Shown here in pieces: positions 20,393 to 31,721 of a DNA stretch of 64,000 nucleotides (its first letter is position 1; each line of letters begins with the position of its first letter). The stretch covers positions 1,612,001 through 1,676,000 of the forward strand of contig VWND01000076.1 of assembly GCA_009599575.1 (NCBI GenBank), given 5' to 3'. The notes below the pieces were generated by a model. That model was not told where the DNA came from. It did not search any database and saw only the letters and a program-made list of their open reading frames with translations. The translations under genes and the position numbers were made by a program. Source of the stretch: Blumeriella jaapii. Its lineage: Eukaryota > Ascomycota > Leotiomycetes > Helotiales > Drepanopezizaceae.

Positions 20393-23167
20393 TCACTTCC
20401 TCCCCTTCTTCCTCCACGCTTTCTCGCGCTCGTACTCCTTCTTCTCGTGGCCCTCCTCGCCCTGGATCTCGGCCAGCAGCCGCTTCTGCTTCCTCTCGTA
20501 GGCCGCGTCTCGCTCCTTCTTCTCGCGCAGGCTGCTGCTCGCCAGGATGCGGGCGTCCTTGCGCAGCTCGCGGATGGCGCCCTTCCGCTCGCGCTTGTGC
20601 TCCTTCTTGAGCTTCGCGAGCTCCGTGCGCTCCCGGTCCGGGTCGTAGTGCCGCTCCGGGTTGTAGTTGTCCTCGAACTTCGGGATCGAGGTTTTGATCG
20701 CGAGCGGCTTGTGGTGGTGCAGTTCGAGGGGCCGCCGGACGAGGCGCGCCGCGGAGAGGCGCGCCGTGAGGGCCGTGGTGAGCGTTCGGAGGAGCGTCTG
20801 GGGGGGTGTTAGCTTACTGTCGGATAGGGGCATGGAGAGCGCCTACTTGAGTTGTGCTTGAAAGCTTGGAGCGGCACCTTTTGCCGGCAAGGTGTTGCGT
20901 GATCTCAAGAGCGGGCGCAAAGACTTCTGTGAACGCGGCTTTCTCGGCCCAGGTTTCCGCCGCTGCCTCAATGAGATTGAGATTAGCTTCTACCAAGGCC
21001 GCCTTGAGCGACTCTTGCTCGGCTATCGAGAGGTCTTGTCGCACACAATCGTAAAACTTAACCTTCCGTTGAGATTCTGGGGCATGTTCGATTCGGAGGG
21101 AGGTTTGGGGCTCATGGTAGGGGAAGCTGCCGGGAAATCTCGATGGTTTTGTAGGGGCCAGGACACACAGCGTGTTTTCGACAAAGTTCATGACTTCGGG
21201 GACGAATCTTTTGGCCAGTTGTTGGTACTGCAAACAAAGTGTGCACAAATATGCTCCAGTAGCAAGATCCGCCAGGTCTTGAGGGATCTTGAGTCCCAGA
21301 TATTTGCCCATACCTAAAACAGCAGGCGTAACGACTTGATGAAAGTGATCTGAGGTGGGGAATATCGATCCAATAGCGGTCAAAATCACGAGGTCTCCAG
21401 GTGTTGGGGACAGTGCCCGCGACGTGTTCCAATCCTCGAGATGCTGCCGGAAAGCATTCGCGATTTCCAAGGGGAAAGTCTTGGCGAGAGAGTGGATGTG
21501 ACGGATAACGGTTTCTAGTACGGAAAATGGAGGTCGTTCCTCCTGGTTTGCAAGGTATGAGATGTGGTCCACGAGAGCCACGGAAAAGTTTCCTAGCTTG
21601 GATTTGTTCTCGCTATTGAGCTTTGGGTGGTATAGGGCTCGTATCCTTTGGATGACAGTCGGCAGGTCCAGAGAATCGATTCCCTTCGTTATATCGAGGA
21701 GTTGTTCGTGAGATTCAGGGCAAGCAAACTTGAAGGCCAGATTTCCATGTACTCCATTCCGAGAGGGGAATTCGAGTTCCCGAACTGGGCCATTGGCACC
21801 GGTCAAGAACTCTGGTCGTTTAGCTTCTTCTTCGGTGAGAAGCCCTGCAGTAAACTCGTCTTCTTCTTCTTCCTCCACAAGCTGGCTAACCTCGTGCTCG
21901 TCTTCCTCTTCGGACCCATCTTCCGAGACATTTTGCTCTGAGCCACTGGCTATCAGATCATCGTCAATCAGAAAGTCATCCTCATCTTCGACGCCCAATT
22001 CGGCCATAGAAGGTCGCACTTTAATACCGGCACCAAATCCAAACTCGTCGTCGTCGTCTTCCCCCTCTTCCTCGGGACCATCATCGTTTACATTCGCATC
22101 TTCTTCGTCACTAACCACCTCGCCCTGCATGCGAAGAAGTCTCTTATCTTCTAGCTTTTGCAGCATCCTCGCCCTCTCGCTGACCACTTCGTCCTCCGTT
22201 TTCGACTTCTCGGTGGGTGCTGCCCGAGCATCCTGAGCCAGCTGTCTCAGCCGTTGATCATACTGCTTGTCGAATTGGAGTTTATTTGCCCCAGCGAGTA
22301 AAGTGGCACGATCTGCATTCATACCGGGTGTCACAGCTGCAGGTGGAGGCGCCGGTTTTCTCGCAATTCCTCGCAAGAGGTCATGGATGCTCGACATTTC
22401 TTTATCCAATTCCTCCCGCGCATCCTCATCGTCTTCCTTTGCGGTCTGCCGTTCGTATTTGTGCAATTTGGATTTCGCTATGAGTTCTTTCATGACCTCT
22501 TGCTTGGACTTTTTCCGCTCTGGGCGGTCAGTCCCATCTGCATCTTCATCCTCGCCTTCAAGATCCGACCTTCTTCGTTTCAGTTGGCGCTCCTCCTCTG
22601 ACGGGTGGTCCTCTGCATCCGACATTGCAAGGTCAAACTCCTCATAGTCATCTTTCAACGCCGGTCCATCAAGAGATAGGGATTTGCCCATATGCGTAAG
22701 CTCTCCCCCCTCCTCATCCTCCAAATCAAATGCTGAGCTATTCTTGTGCCTGACTTGTTCTCCCTTGCGAATCTCTCCAGCATCTTCTCCTCGGGCGCCA
22801 TGGTTGGATCATTTTCTCCGAATCGCTTGTCCAAAATGCCTCCAACCTTGCGTCGATTCTGTCGCTCCGCAATGTAAGCCTCCCGGCGCATTTCCTCATC
22901 CCTGCTTTTCTGGAGTCCGGGTCTTCTTATGGCAGGTTTGTGAGAATGCTCCGTCGTAACATCAAATTTGGCCTTTTTAATGGTGGTAAAGTCGAAAGGA
23001 TTGAATTGTTCCCGAATCCCATTCAGCGCAACCTTTCTCCCCACACTCTTTTCCTTGTTGACCCCGCTTTGCGCATTTTGTTTTTTCTGTTTCTTCGACT
23101 GCTGAGGTCCGGTGATTCCCTGTTCTCTGAGAGAGGCTTTGAGCCTTTTAAGCTGTGAAGGTGGCAT
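20393..23167 (-). CDS. Nop14, nucleolar 40S biogenesis factor, apparent 1-bp frameshift
   Basis: Nop14 is a U3 snoRNP/SSU-processome component needed for 18S rRNA maturation. The first frame starts at 23167 (MPPSQLKRLKASLREQGITG), carries the conserved NPFDFTTIKKAKFDV and ends its conserved part with MLERFARE. The next frame continues with HKNSSAFDLEDEE and MGKSLSLDG, then acidic blocks and the conserved core (PEFLTGANGPVRELEFPSRN; FSVLETVIRHIHSLAKTFPL) to TQ. A 49-nt intron 20846-20798 (GTAGGC...CCCAG) leads to the last exon 20797-20393 (basic; KTSIPKFEDNYNPERHYDPD). Between the first two frames there is no room for an intron; one missing A near 22755-22762 (GAGAACAAG for GAGAAACAAG) explains it. 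The restored product would be about 908 residues, normal for the family. Divergent from the armadillo-like gene, 199 bp apart. Confidence 0.9.
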
Positions 23168-23366
23168 TGCGAGGTTGAGTTGAGTTGAGAGTATGATGCT
23201 GTCAGAGGAGATTTATTTTTTTGCTGATCGCGATAGTGGTGACGCTTGAAGGGTACTAGCGTAGGCGGTCGGACCGGGCAATATTTCTAGGAGCTATCGC
23301 ATTTCAAGCTCAAGATGCGATAGCTAGCTACTTCATCCATAACTTCATGTAAGATACTTTCACAGC

Positions 23367-24377
23367 ATGGCGGCGCTTACGCCCGCAGGTCGTGATCGAC
23401 TCGTCATCTTCGGCCTCGGGCTTGCAACATGCACAATCATCGGAGTCATGCGGCGAATTCTGGTTTATTACCGCGAAGCTGCTGTTGTACCTCCGGCCGA
23501 GAGCAGGCCTCAATACATAACGCAGGAAGTGGAGGACTCTCTAAAGCTCAGCACATTGAGCCGACTGCTCGACAATCCGAGCTACTGTATTCAAGAAACC
23601 GCTTCGATTATTGTCTGTGAACGAGCACTTCACGATCAAAAGGCTATCGAAACGCTACTTTGGTACATCACACGGCCCGATCATGAGTCGAGAGAGCAGG
23701 GCGTCAGGGCTTTGACGATGATAGTGAATAGCAGTTAGTAGTGGTGCTCCATGAAACCCAACCTCAAGACTAATGATTTGCCAGCAAGCGTAGGGTTGTT
23801 CAACAAGCCCGAAGCTTGGGCAGCGTTGGTCAAGTCGCTCGAATACTCTTTGACGGACTATCCGCACAACCCTTTTGATCCAGAGTGGGATAACTGGCAT
23901 CTTCGAGACATCGTCGAGCAGTGCTTACTGCTGGTTCTGGCTCAACTAGTAGAAAGGTTTGGACCCGGAGGCCTAGTCAAATCACGATTTGTCGAACGAT
24001 GGCTTGCCAAAGAGCCGTGGGCAGATCACGAGTCAGATCGCATAACGCGTTTCGCAGACTCCTTGCATGGAAATCAGCGTTTGCTTGTGCTTACTAGACC
24101 GCTGTTCCGAGACCACGCAGGACGCAGGCAGTTAATCCAGGCGGGCCTCGTACCTCAGGAGCTGCTGGGAGATCCGAACCTAAAGAGAGCTGTGCGATTG
24201 GCAGAGGAAGAAGAAGATGTAGACAGGGCATGGGGAGTGATAAATGGCGACGGCAGACGAAGACGAGATCAGACCTCCGAGGAGGATCATATCCGGAGAA
24301 GACATCGAGAGGCGATGGTCTTGAATGATGGAACGAGGCCTTTAGTAAGAGGCGACATTTTTCAACGCGAGAGATGA
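23367..24377 (+). CDS. Membrane-anchored armadillo-like protein, function unknown
   Basis: Exons are 23367-23733 and 23785-24377, giving 319 residues. The 51-nt intron 23734-23784 (GTTAGT...CTAATGATTTGCCAG) hides two consecutive in-frame TAG codons that would otherwise split the gene. Splicing creates NSTSVGLFNKPEAW. An N-terminal hydrophobic segment (RLVIFGLGLATCTIIGVMRR) is a probable membrane anchor. The rest is helical and ARM-like (LSTLSRLLDNPSYCIQETAS; LLWYITRPDHESREQGVRAL; RDIVEQCLLLVLAQLVERFG). The C-terminus is acidic then basic. It looks like a conserved single-copy fungal protein, but I cannot name its function. It shares a short bidirectional promoter (23168-23366) with Nop14. Confidence 0.82.
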
Positions 24378-25951
24378 AGACAACTCTGGGCAGCCTCGAG
24401 GTCCGAGACAGAAGCCGATTCAGGATGATCGAAGAAGTCGCAATGGGAAGGCGAGTGCCGATTGCTTTTCGTGGCAATATCAGAGGCATTTTGTGGTCTG
24501 TCAGTCGGTTGAAAAACAGGCACACCCTTGGGAATTCGCTTTCTCGGCCATTGCCAGACCGCCAATTCCGTGTCGTGTGTTAGAAAACCCGTGTAACATC
24601 GTACAGCCAGACTACCAGCCATTCGCCGCCACACCCACGGATCAGTAGTCTTCTCCATCCTTGGTTGGATCTAACGGGCTTACCTGTTAATCATTATCTG
24701 CTCACCAATTTGATCTTTTGCAGCGCCCTCTTTCTTGAACTGCATTTGCATCCTGATTAGTCTTTTAAGACTTCTCGGCCTTTACCCGGCGCTGTGCCGC
24801 GCTGCCTTATGCGGGAAGCCGCCTTCAGCATTCGAGCTGTGTCCTCGTATACATGAATTTGTTGCAATTTATCTCTTTTGACGTCCTGCAAACTTTGACA
24901 ACACTCTTGTTAAGCGGAAGTAACCTCGCTTAAGACGCGTGTTTGTTGAGCTTCGCACTCTGGAGAATGCTTTGCTTTGGTGCTATGGTTTAGAAATTCC
25001 GGCAAATTCATCGCAAAACTAAGTCCAGATGGCCTTTTGCGATCAACAGGGTTGTGAAATACAATGAGTCGGTGCTTATTATGCCTAGAGCCGCTTCATT
25101 GTCACTGAATCGGGACTACATCCTAACTCTGATCCATTTGAACAATAGTAGCACAAACAATGTCTCTGCTTACCGTGGGCTGATTCTAGCATATCAGGGT
25201 TCTCTGACAGCTGTGAGATGCTAAGCTGGTATCACTTATCACAGCTGAATCCGGGCATAAGTATAGATACTGCGCTGTCGATTATTTGTCCTTCGTGCCG
25301 TGGTCTGTTTACGCGTTGCATCCTACTGTTCTCAAGATCATTTAATTTACCGCGCCTTGAGAGTTCACTTCTCAGCAACTTCACTCCCTTGAGGTTCAAC
25401 TCTGCATATATATATATATATATCATAGTCCGCTCTATCGTAAGTTTCTTTTTTTCACTCTGTGAAAGGCAGCTGTTTTCCTTTAAGTCAAGCTATACAG
25501 CACTCATGTACGAAAACGCGCAATTTTCTGTTGTGAAGAAAATCACTTGTTCTTCCGTTACCATATCCTTTTTCTAAAATTCTTACTTTACTTATGTGGA
25601 AATTTGGCAAGTTTTGCTGATATTGTTTTTCATTTTACGATCATATGAAAAGGTGAATTCACTTACGAGAAACTGGTTCGTTCTGGGACACATAAATACC
25701 CAACTCTCCAACTCTCCAACCCTCCAACCCCCCAACCCTCCAACTTTGTCCTCGACGTCAGCTGATAAATCCCCATCTCAGAACACACACCTTCGCTTAA
25801 AAGCCCCAGATCGATCTCTTCGAACTACACTCCTCCCTCTTCCACCTTTCACCTTCACCTTTCACCTTTGACCTTCCACCTTCCACATTCGACCTTCAAC
25901 CACCTCGATCTTCACACAAACACAACACAAAATCATCATAGCCGACCAATA
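24378..25951. other. Intergenic region
   Basis: No gene is supported. Composition is AT-rich from about 24850 to 25680. There is a (TA)n stretch at 25405-25424. CAACTCTCCAACCCTCC-type repeats (25699-25745) and CTTTCACCTT repeats (25845-25895) form the pyrimidine-rich leader of the next gene. Confidence 0.55.
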
Positions 25952-26792
25952 ATGTCCACTCTACAGACCCTCCTCTTCCTCCTCTCCGCCCTCCTCTTAA
26001 CCCTCGCGACCGGCCTGCCCATTCTCTCTCCAAGCCATAGAGAAGTCTCCTCCAACGGATCCTGCTCGACCAGCCAACCAAAGGCCTTCACCATCTCCCG
26101 CTTCTCGACATTTGTGCCTGCGAGCGGAAATACCAGTGAGTCTCCCATTTTCTCCCTCCTCCCCTACCTCCCCTCCTTTCCTCCCCTTATCGTCTCTCCC
26201 CTTTCACACAAAACAGAGAGGTTGGCTAACGCGTGACAACAGCGCCCCCACAAATCACCTTCTCCTACAATGACGACTCTGGCCTCGTGTCCGCCATCTG
26301 TCTTCTCAAAGGCAGCACTGAGAGCTCGTCCAATACCCCAGCACTGTGCTCGAATGCCGATGTCAGCTTCTTGCTCAAGGGCCACGAGTTGACTGTCTAC
26401 GAGATGTGGGGAGGAAATCTTGCGTATGTCTCCCTCTTGTTTTCTGTTTACTTTTTCTTCTCTCCTCCTTTCCTCCTTTCCTGCTCTGTCTCCATGTACC
26501 TCGATCCGCACCCTACCTATACCATCGATCTCTGCCCTTCCCCCCCCTCCTTCCCCAAATTCGATCACACGATTCCCAGCAACACCCAAGACAGGAAAAG
26601 AGGATCCCAAGCTGACAAGCAAACCCAACCCCCCACAGAACTGCCAACACCGCACCCCAACACGAGAAGGGCCAGGTTCAAGGCACCATCTATGTCGGCA
26701 CTTACTGCTACCCCAGCCCGGCCGGCGTGCCACTGGGCGCGGGCACAAGCTGCCAGATGTTGAGCGTGAGTCTGGGTGGGAGTCTTGCTTAG
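25952..26792 (+). CDS. Small secreted cysteine-containing protein (effector-like)
   Basis: Exons are 25952-26135, 26243-26423 and 26639-26792, giving 172 residues. Introns are 107 nt (GTGAGT...GACAACAG) and 215 nt (GTATGT...CCACAG). A strong signal peptide is seen (TLQTLLFLLSALLLTLATGL, cleavage probably near residue 21-23). The mature protein begins with a Ser-rich linker, then a beta-rich segment (PPQITFSYNDDSGLVSAICL; HELTVYEMWGGNLATAN; GQVQGTIYVGTYCYPSPAG). It has about five cysteines after the signal peptide, enough for two disulfides. I recognise no enzyme motif. The length, secretion and cysteines fit a cell-surface protein or effector; host interaction cannot be shown from sequence. 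The last codons (SVSLGGSLA) may instead be intronic if a further exon exists. Confidence 0.75.
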
Positions 26793-27252
26793 GCCAGGCT
26801 AGGCTAGGCTACGAGAACACCTGATGAATGGGATGGCACGGGGGTCCGCTGGCGTTTACCTCTAGACGGCGCCTGCAGGTGTCTGCGCTGGATTTCTTCT
26901 TCCCTTTAAGATTCTTGGCTTGTGTTCCCCTGGAACCTGGAAGGGGTGGCGCAGGGCGCGAACATCCTGCGGTCGGCGAAGCGGCGATCATAGGAAATGG
27001 ATCATGCGAAATGAGTCGTGCGGTACTTGCTGGTTCCCACGCGTGACTTCGTGTTCTCATCGTGCGGCTTGAGCCTCTGCAAATCATCGAGTGGGCTGCG
27101 CTTGATGGACGTAGAGATTCCTTCACCTTCTTCACTAACACGCTAGTAGGAGCCAAGTCGTATCCGTCAAGGGCTTCTCCAGCACCTCGTTCGATTCCTT
27201 TGCTTCCCCCCCCCCCCCCCCCCTTCTCTCTCTCTCTCTCTGAGGTCCCCAT
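26793..27252. other. Intergenic region between convergent genes
   Basis: No gene is supported. An 18-nt C run (27206-27223) and a (CT)n tract (27224-27241) lie just past the stop of the carboxymuconolactone-decarboxylase-family gene. Confidence 0.6.
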
Positions 27253-28386
27253 CTATCCCCTCACCATCTCGCCCCTCATCTGCATCTCGCTCAAGACCCT
27301 GTCCGCGACCCTGAAGGCCTCCATGCCAGCAGGAAGGCCGCAGTACGCACTGGCCTGCAGCAGCGCCTCCCTGACCTCGACCTCGCTGCATCCGTTCCGG
27401 ATGGCGCCCCGGACGTGCGTGCCCAGCTCGATCCATTTGCCGAGCGCGGTCAGCATGACGAGGTTGAGGAGACTTCTCTCGCGGTGGGTGAGGCCGGGGC
27501 GGGTCCAGATCGTTGCCCATGCCGACTCCTGTTGCGCTTGTCAGGATGGATGACGGTCATTCCACTTCCGAGGTCTTGACTTTGCACAAGCCCACACGTG
27601 GCTTTGGCGGTTGTGGGCTTGGGACCAGAGGTTCGCTCATGGAAAGGCGCGGTGTGTTGGGGGTGGAAGTGCATCTTGAGATCGGGAAGAAGAGATTGAA
27701 GCCCGTAGGGGCCTTCTGACCGAGACGAATAGTACAGGTGAAGGAGAATGAACGAAAGAGAGAGAAAGAAGAGGAGGGAGTGGCAGACACATACCGTAGC
27801 GAATTGCTGCAGCGGCCTCATGAAATCGCTACCCCCTTTCTCAAGCGCAGCATTGACATAATCCTCGCCCACCACTTTCTTCCGCATCTCCAGCCCCTGT
27901 GCGTAGATCTGCTGGTGCGCGGGCGTATCCATGTTGTTCTGGCTCAACGAAACCGAGACGTCCGTCGTGTTCTGCTCATCTTTGCGTCAGCATCTCTCTC
28001 TCTGTCTCCGCCCATCGAGACACGAGCACAGGAAGACTTCGATGATGAGATGAGGAAAGCAAGCAGCAAGGGAAATGCACAAGCGGGAACGCGGGAGGTA
28101 AACGGAACGGGTCAGTGAGTTGGTGGTGTGAGAGGTTGGTTTGCCTCGATGAAAAAGAATGCGGATGGGATCTACTTACAGCAGGACTCTGTTGCGCATG
28201 CTCATTTGGATACAGGTTCGCCGTCTCGGCACTCCCACTGTATAGATTCTTGATTAAGGACCCTGCGCCTTCGCCGGACTTCGAAACGCGAGGGGAAAGA
28301 TTCTGGGGCGAGGACACATCTGGTTGGGAAGAGGTGTCGGTTTGAGCCGAGATGATCTCGCCGGCGGTTGAGTTGGGCTCCGTCAT
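27253..28386 (-). CDS. Carboxymuconolactone decarboxylase (AhpD-like) family protein
   Basis: On the minus strand exons are 28386-28180, 27971-27795 and 27528-27253 (219 residues); introns of 208 nt (GTAAGT) and 266 nt (GTATGT), both phase 0. The CMD fold covers residues about 85-215: RKKVVGEDYVNAALEKG, FMRPLQQFATESAWATIWTR, PGLTHRERSLLNLVMLTALG and VREALLQASAYCGLPAGMEA. The family includes protocatechuate-pathway 4-carboxymuconolactone decarboxylases and AhpD-like peroxidase partners. The SLLNLVMLTALGKWIELGTH motif resembles the decarboxylase branch. The first exon encodes a Ser/Pro-rich 69-residue extension (MTEPNSTAGEIISAQ...) that typical bacterial members lack. Its junction is canonical, but transcript evidence would be needed to rule out a shorter form starting at MDTPAHQQIY. 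No pathway partner genes are adjacent. Confidence 0.85.
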
Positions 28387-30452
28387 GTTTGATATCAGAA
28401 TTGGCAATTGGGGAACGTCGTGCAAGGTATGATGTACTGTACTGTATAGGTAGGATGGGGGCCGTGTGGTTGAGATGTGATTACAAGGTCCGAGCCGAGA
28501 CGCGACCCCGTGATTTTGGCCATTACAGAGATTTACCCTCTTAACCTCTATTCAAAGGGGGGGGGAAGGGGGGAAGAAGATTGAACTTCTTTTTCAGATG
28601 CCACGATCTGCGTCGTGGATCAAAGCTACTTCCCAGCTTCAGGCAATGCCAACGGCCAGGCCGGTAAAAACAGTCTTTTCTGTTGGTCTGAGAGGGAGGA
28701 AGCCAGACTCTGGCGACGACGAGACTCCGAGGAACGAGACGTGATGAGGGTGGGGGCTTCTAACTGTACAGTACAACCAGTCTGTTTGATGCTTCTACGT
28801 TCATGATACGGTAAGAGGTGGGGAATAGGATCGGTGGTAGAGTATAGGTACAGTACTGTATTGTAAGGGAGGACGTGGAAAGGGCTGATAAGGAGACACT
28901 TCGTGAAAGGCGAAATCAAAGGCCGGAGAGTCTACGATGGCATATGCGTTGGATCGTGTGGATCTCTTTTTTGCATGCTTCGATTTCTTGATCCATGCTA
29001 GCAATTGGTCTTTGGTGCTTTCTGCATCGTAAGAGCCGTGGCTCTCCTTGGAGAAGAGAGGGAAGGGCGTTCAAAGTTGCAAAACTGGCTTGGAGAAGGC
29101 CTTAGCAAAAGAGGTTCTCCGGCTCCCTTCTTCAAACCCCTGAGGGCGTCTTGACTTCCTTTGCCCTGCGCCGAAGTACTTCTTTCCCTAGGACTGTAAC
29201 TACTCTAACACACTTTGTCCTCAAACTTTGACGCGAAAGTTCCGGTACACAGCACCCTCTCCGGGACATTACAATTCTCGGATATATCCTGCGCTATTGA
29301 TTTAGCATGTCAAGTGGGGAGAAACCGTGAAAAGCATTCACTTGACCGAGGCACGCTACCGAGACACAGGATGTACTTTTTTAACAACTGTTTCCACTCT
29401 GTGCTCTGTACGTCAACAAACATTTCAAATTTCTGGTGAGTCCTCCGTGGCAGAACCAGCATTCGTTCAAGGGGGGAGGGGGGGATAGTACGAAGTATCA
29501 ATGCACGGTTTTTGGCAAGGGTTTATCAATCGCCGAGGGGGGGAGACGATCGTCCTAAACGCTCTGGAAAACTTTGCATCCGGAATCGTAATATAATCTC
29601 CGTACATGTGCTCAAAAGCCCTCTTCAGCTGTTGCTTTTTTCCTTTCGTTTTTATGACTGGGGAGAACCTTTTCCTTTTGGCAAGTGAAGCGTCAGGATC
29701 GTATCGATCAAGACCCGATCCAAGTCTTAGTAAGCAGAACCATGTTACAGTACTGTACTGTACAGTGTGTCTCCATGTTTGCCCTTCAAAGCATGGCCTC
29801 CAACTGTGAAGTCAAACTTGCGTCGTCAGCTACCCTACCGTACTTACAGTACAGTAGGAGCGCATCCACTGTTCGAGCCCGGATAGAAAAGCGTTCCGAG
29901 CAGCAGAACTGCCTATCCAGTCCAACCTGGGAATGCAAAAGCCGGTTGAGAAACGTGACAACAAAATCTTCGATCGAGTTTCGGATCTATGCTGAATGCA
30001 CCTACTGTACTGTATACCTAGGTATTGTACTGTACATACCTGCCTAGGTAACTACAGAAATCTCTGATACATCTCACCAAGCTTAGTAACAGACTCGAGA
30101 CAAAGAAAGTAAGTACTGTACTGTAAGGTATGTAAAGCTATCGCTACCTCCAACACCTACAGTACAGTACAGTACATATACGGTGGGGACATGTCCTGAA
30201 TCTAAAACTTTGGGCATGGATCGTTCGTCTCGCTTTGCTTTCCATCTTCTATTCCTACGCTGTGCTAGTCTTACAGGAGTCAAATCACAAATATCCCCCC
30301 AATGTCAGATCAACAACGAGTTTGGGTCTACTGTCTACGGTCTATCCATCTACGCACCGAAACCCGAGCGTGAAATACACCACATCATATATCAGGTCGC
30401 GCGCGGTATCACAATCGGCTGGGTTCATTCGCCAGGGGGCCAGGCTCGCGAT
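28387..30452. other. Intergenic region with TACTGTACAGTA motifs
   Basis: No gene is supported in 2 kb. Palindromic motif copies occur near 28435-28445, 28786-28793, 28850-28862, 29748-29766, 29842-29855, 30004-30036, 30114-30125 and 30162-30177. G runs lie at 28556-28564 and 29471-29485. Confidence 0.6.
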
Positions 30453-31721
30453 CTAAGCATTGGTCGGCTTGAGGCTGTACTTCTCCGCGCCCTCGGCAAA
30501 CGGAACACCGAGCTCGAACAGCTTGCCGACGACGGCCGAGAAGTCCTTGAAGAACAGGTCGTTGTCCTTGGCGTACTTCTCGACCCATTGCTTGAATTGC
30601 CGATCGGAAACGAGCGCCACGTCAGTGGGGAGCATCATCAGGGACTTGGTGGTCTTGTCCTCGAGCTGCGGACGCGTCAGTCTCAAGCCCATCTGCGGGG
30701 AAGCGTGGACCCGAAAGCTGTGTTCCTCTTCTCAAGTACGATGTGCTTACCTGCTTCGGACCATCCCACTTCTTCCACTGCCACTTCTCGTTCAGCAAGA
30801 GTTTGTAGTAGTCGTTAGTCAAAACGGTGGGCGAGAAGGTCCAGGGCCCATCGAAGCCCGAGCGATCGGCGTGGCAGCGCCCCAGAGCATGCGCTCCGCT
30901 CAAGGCCACAATCTCCTGGTCGTTGAATCCCATGCGGTAGAAGATGTCTCGGAGATGCTTGTTCCCTTGCGAGGCGTCTGGGAGACGTCCATCGGGTGTG
31001 CAAGCAGAGAGGTCCTTGTCTGACCGGCCGGGGCGGAAGGGAATGATGGGACCTTGCATCTCCTGGATGGCGCAAATGCCGGACAGGATCCACAGGTCGG
31101 AGTACGAGATCCACGGGAATTTCTCTGTGGCAGGAATCAGCTCTCATCTCCCCGTGGGCTCCATGGAAACCTCGAACGTACGCTTCACCGGCTCGAGAAA
31201 GTCGCGAGCGGCAATCAAACCGGCATTGCCCCATGGGCGCTCTCGGGCGCAAACCGCATCGTCGCACCGTTCGAGCCTCCAGTTCCGGTCTCCTTGTCGT
31301 ACGTTCCGCTCGCATGCCAGGCCAACCTCACCAGCACCGGGCCGTAGGACCCGTCATCGTAGTCGTCCTTCTCCTCCAAGCGCGCAGCGACCTCGTTGTA
31401 CACCTTCTGATAGTCCTCGAGCTTGGGGGTGAAGAGACCGGAGGTCTCGCCGGCCGAGCCGGCAAGCAAGGTGCCGTTGTTGTAGAAGTAGAAGGCAGCG
31501 CCACCTGCGACCGCGAGAGCTCCCGCGGCGATGACAAGACTGGAGGAGGACTTTGCAGAGTCGGGGCGCGAGGAGGAGGAGTAGGAGCGCCGGCAAGGCT
31601 GGCGGAACGCGTGGCGCGGGAGGACGAACGTTGGCGTGCGCCGGGCAGACGATTGGAAGGCCGATGTCGACGGAGCCGACTTGAAAGCTGCGCGAGCAAC
31701 GTTGCGGGCTGCGGACGCCAT
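30453..31721 (-). CDS. Mitochondrial cytochrome c peroxidase, apparent 1-bp frameshift
   Basis: This haem peroxidase of the mitochondrial intermembrane space reduces H2O2 using cytochrome c. Exons on the minus strand are 31721-31182, 31124-30751 and 30665-30453; introns are 57 nt (GTACGT) and 85 nt (GTAAGC). An N-terminal Arg/Ser presequence is followed by a hydrophobic sorting segment ([20 protein letters not shown]). Distal site: [12 protein letters not shown] (Arg, Trp, His). Proximal site: [12 protein letters not shown]. The CCP-type Trp lies in [17 protein letters not shown]. After APESAHGA the frame is wrong: [15 protein letters not shown] is in another frame, and one base missing near 31226-31228 (GCAATGCC for GCAAATGCC) explains it. 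Exon phases agree only if that base is added; the restored length is about 375 residues. With every catalytic residue intact, a sequencing error is more likely than a pseudogene. Confidence 0.92.

Noticed and set aside
24760..24800. ACTTCTCGGCCTTTACC resembling the 5' end of U2 snRNA
   Set aside because: Only about 13 nt match the animal U2 start; the rest lacks GATCAAGTGTAGTA and the Sm site, and this genome's own U2 (32417-32596) has a different 5' sequence.
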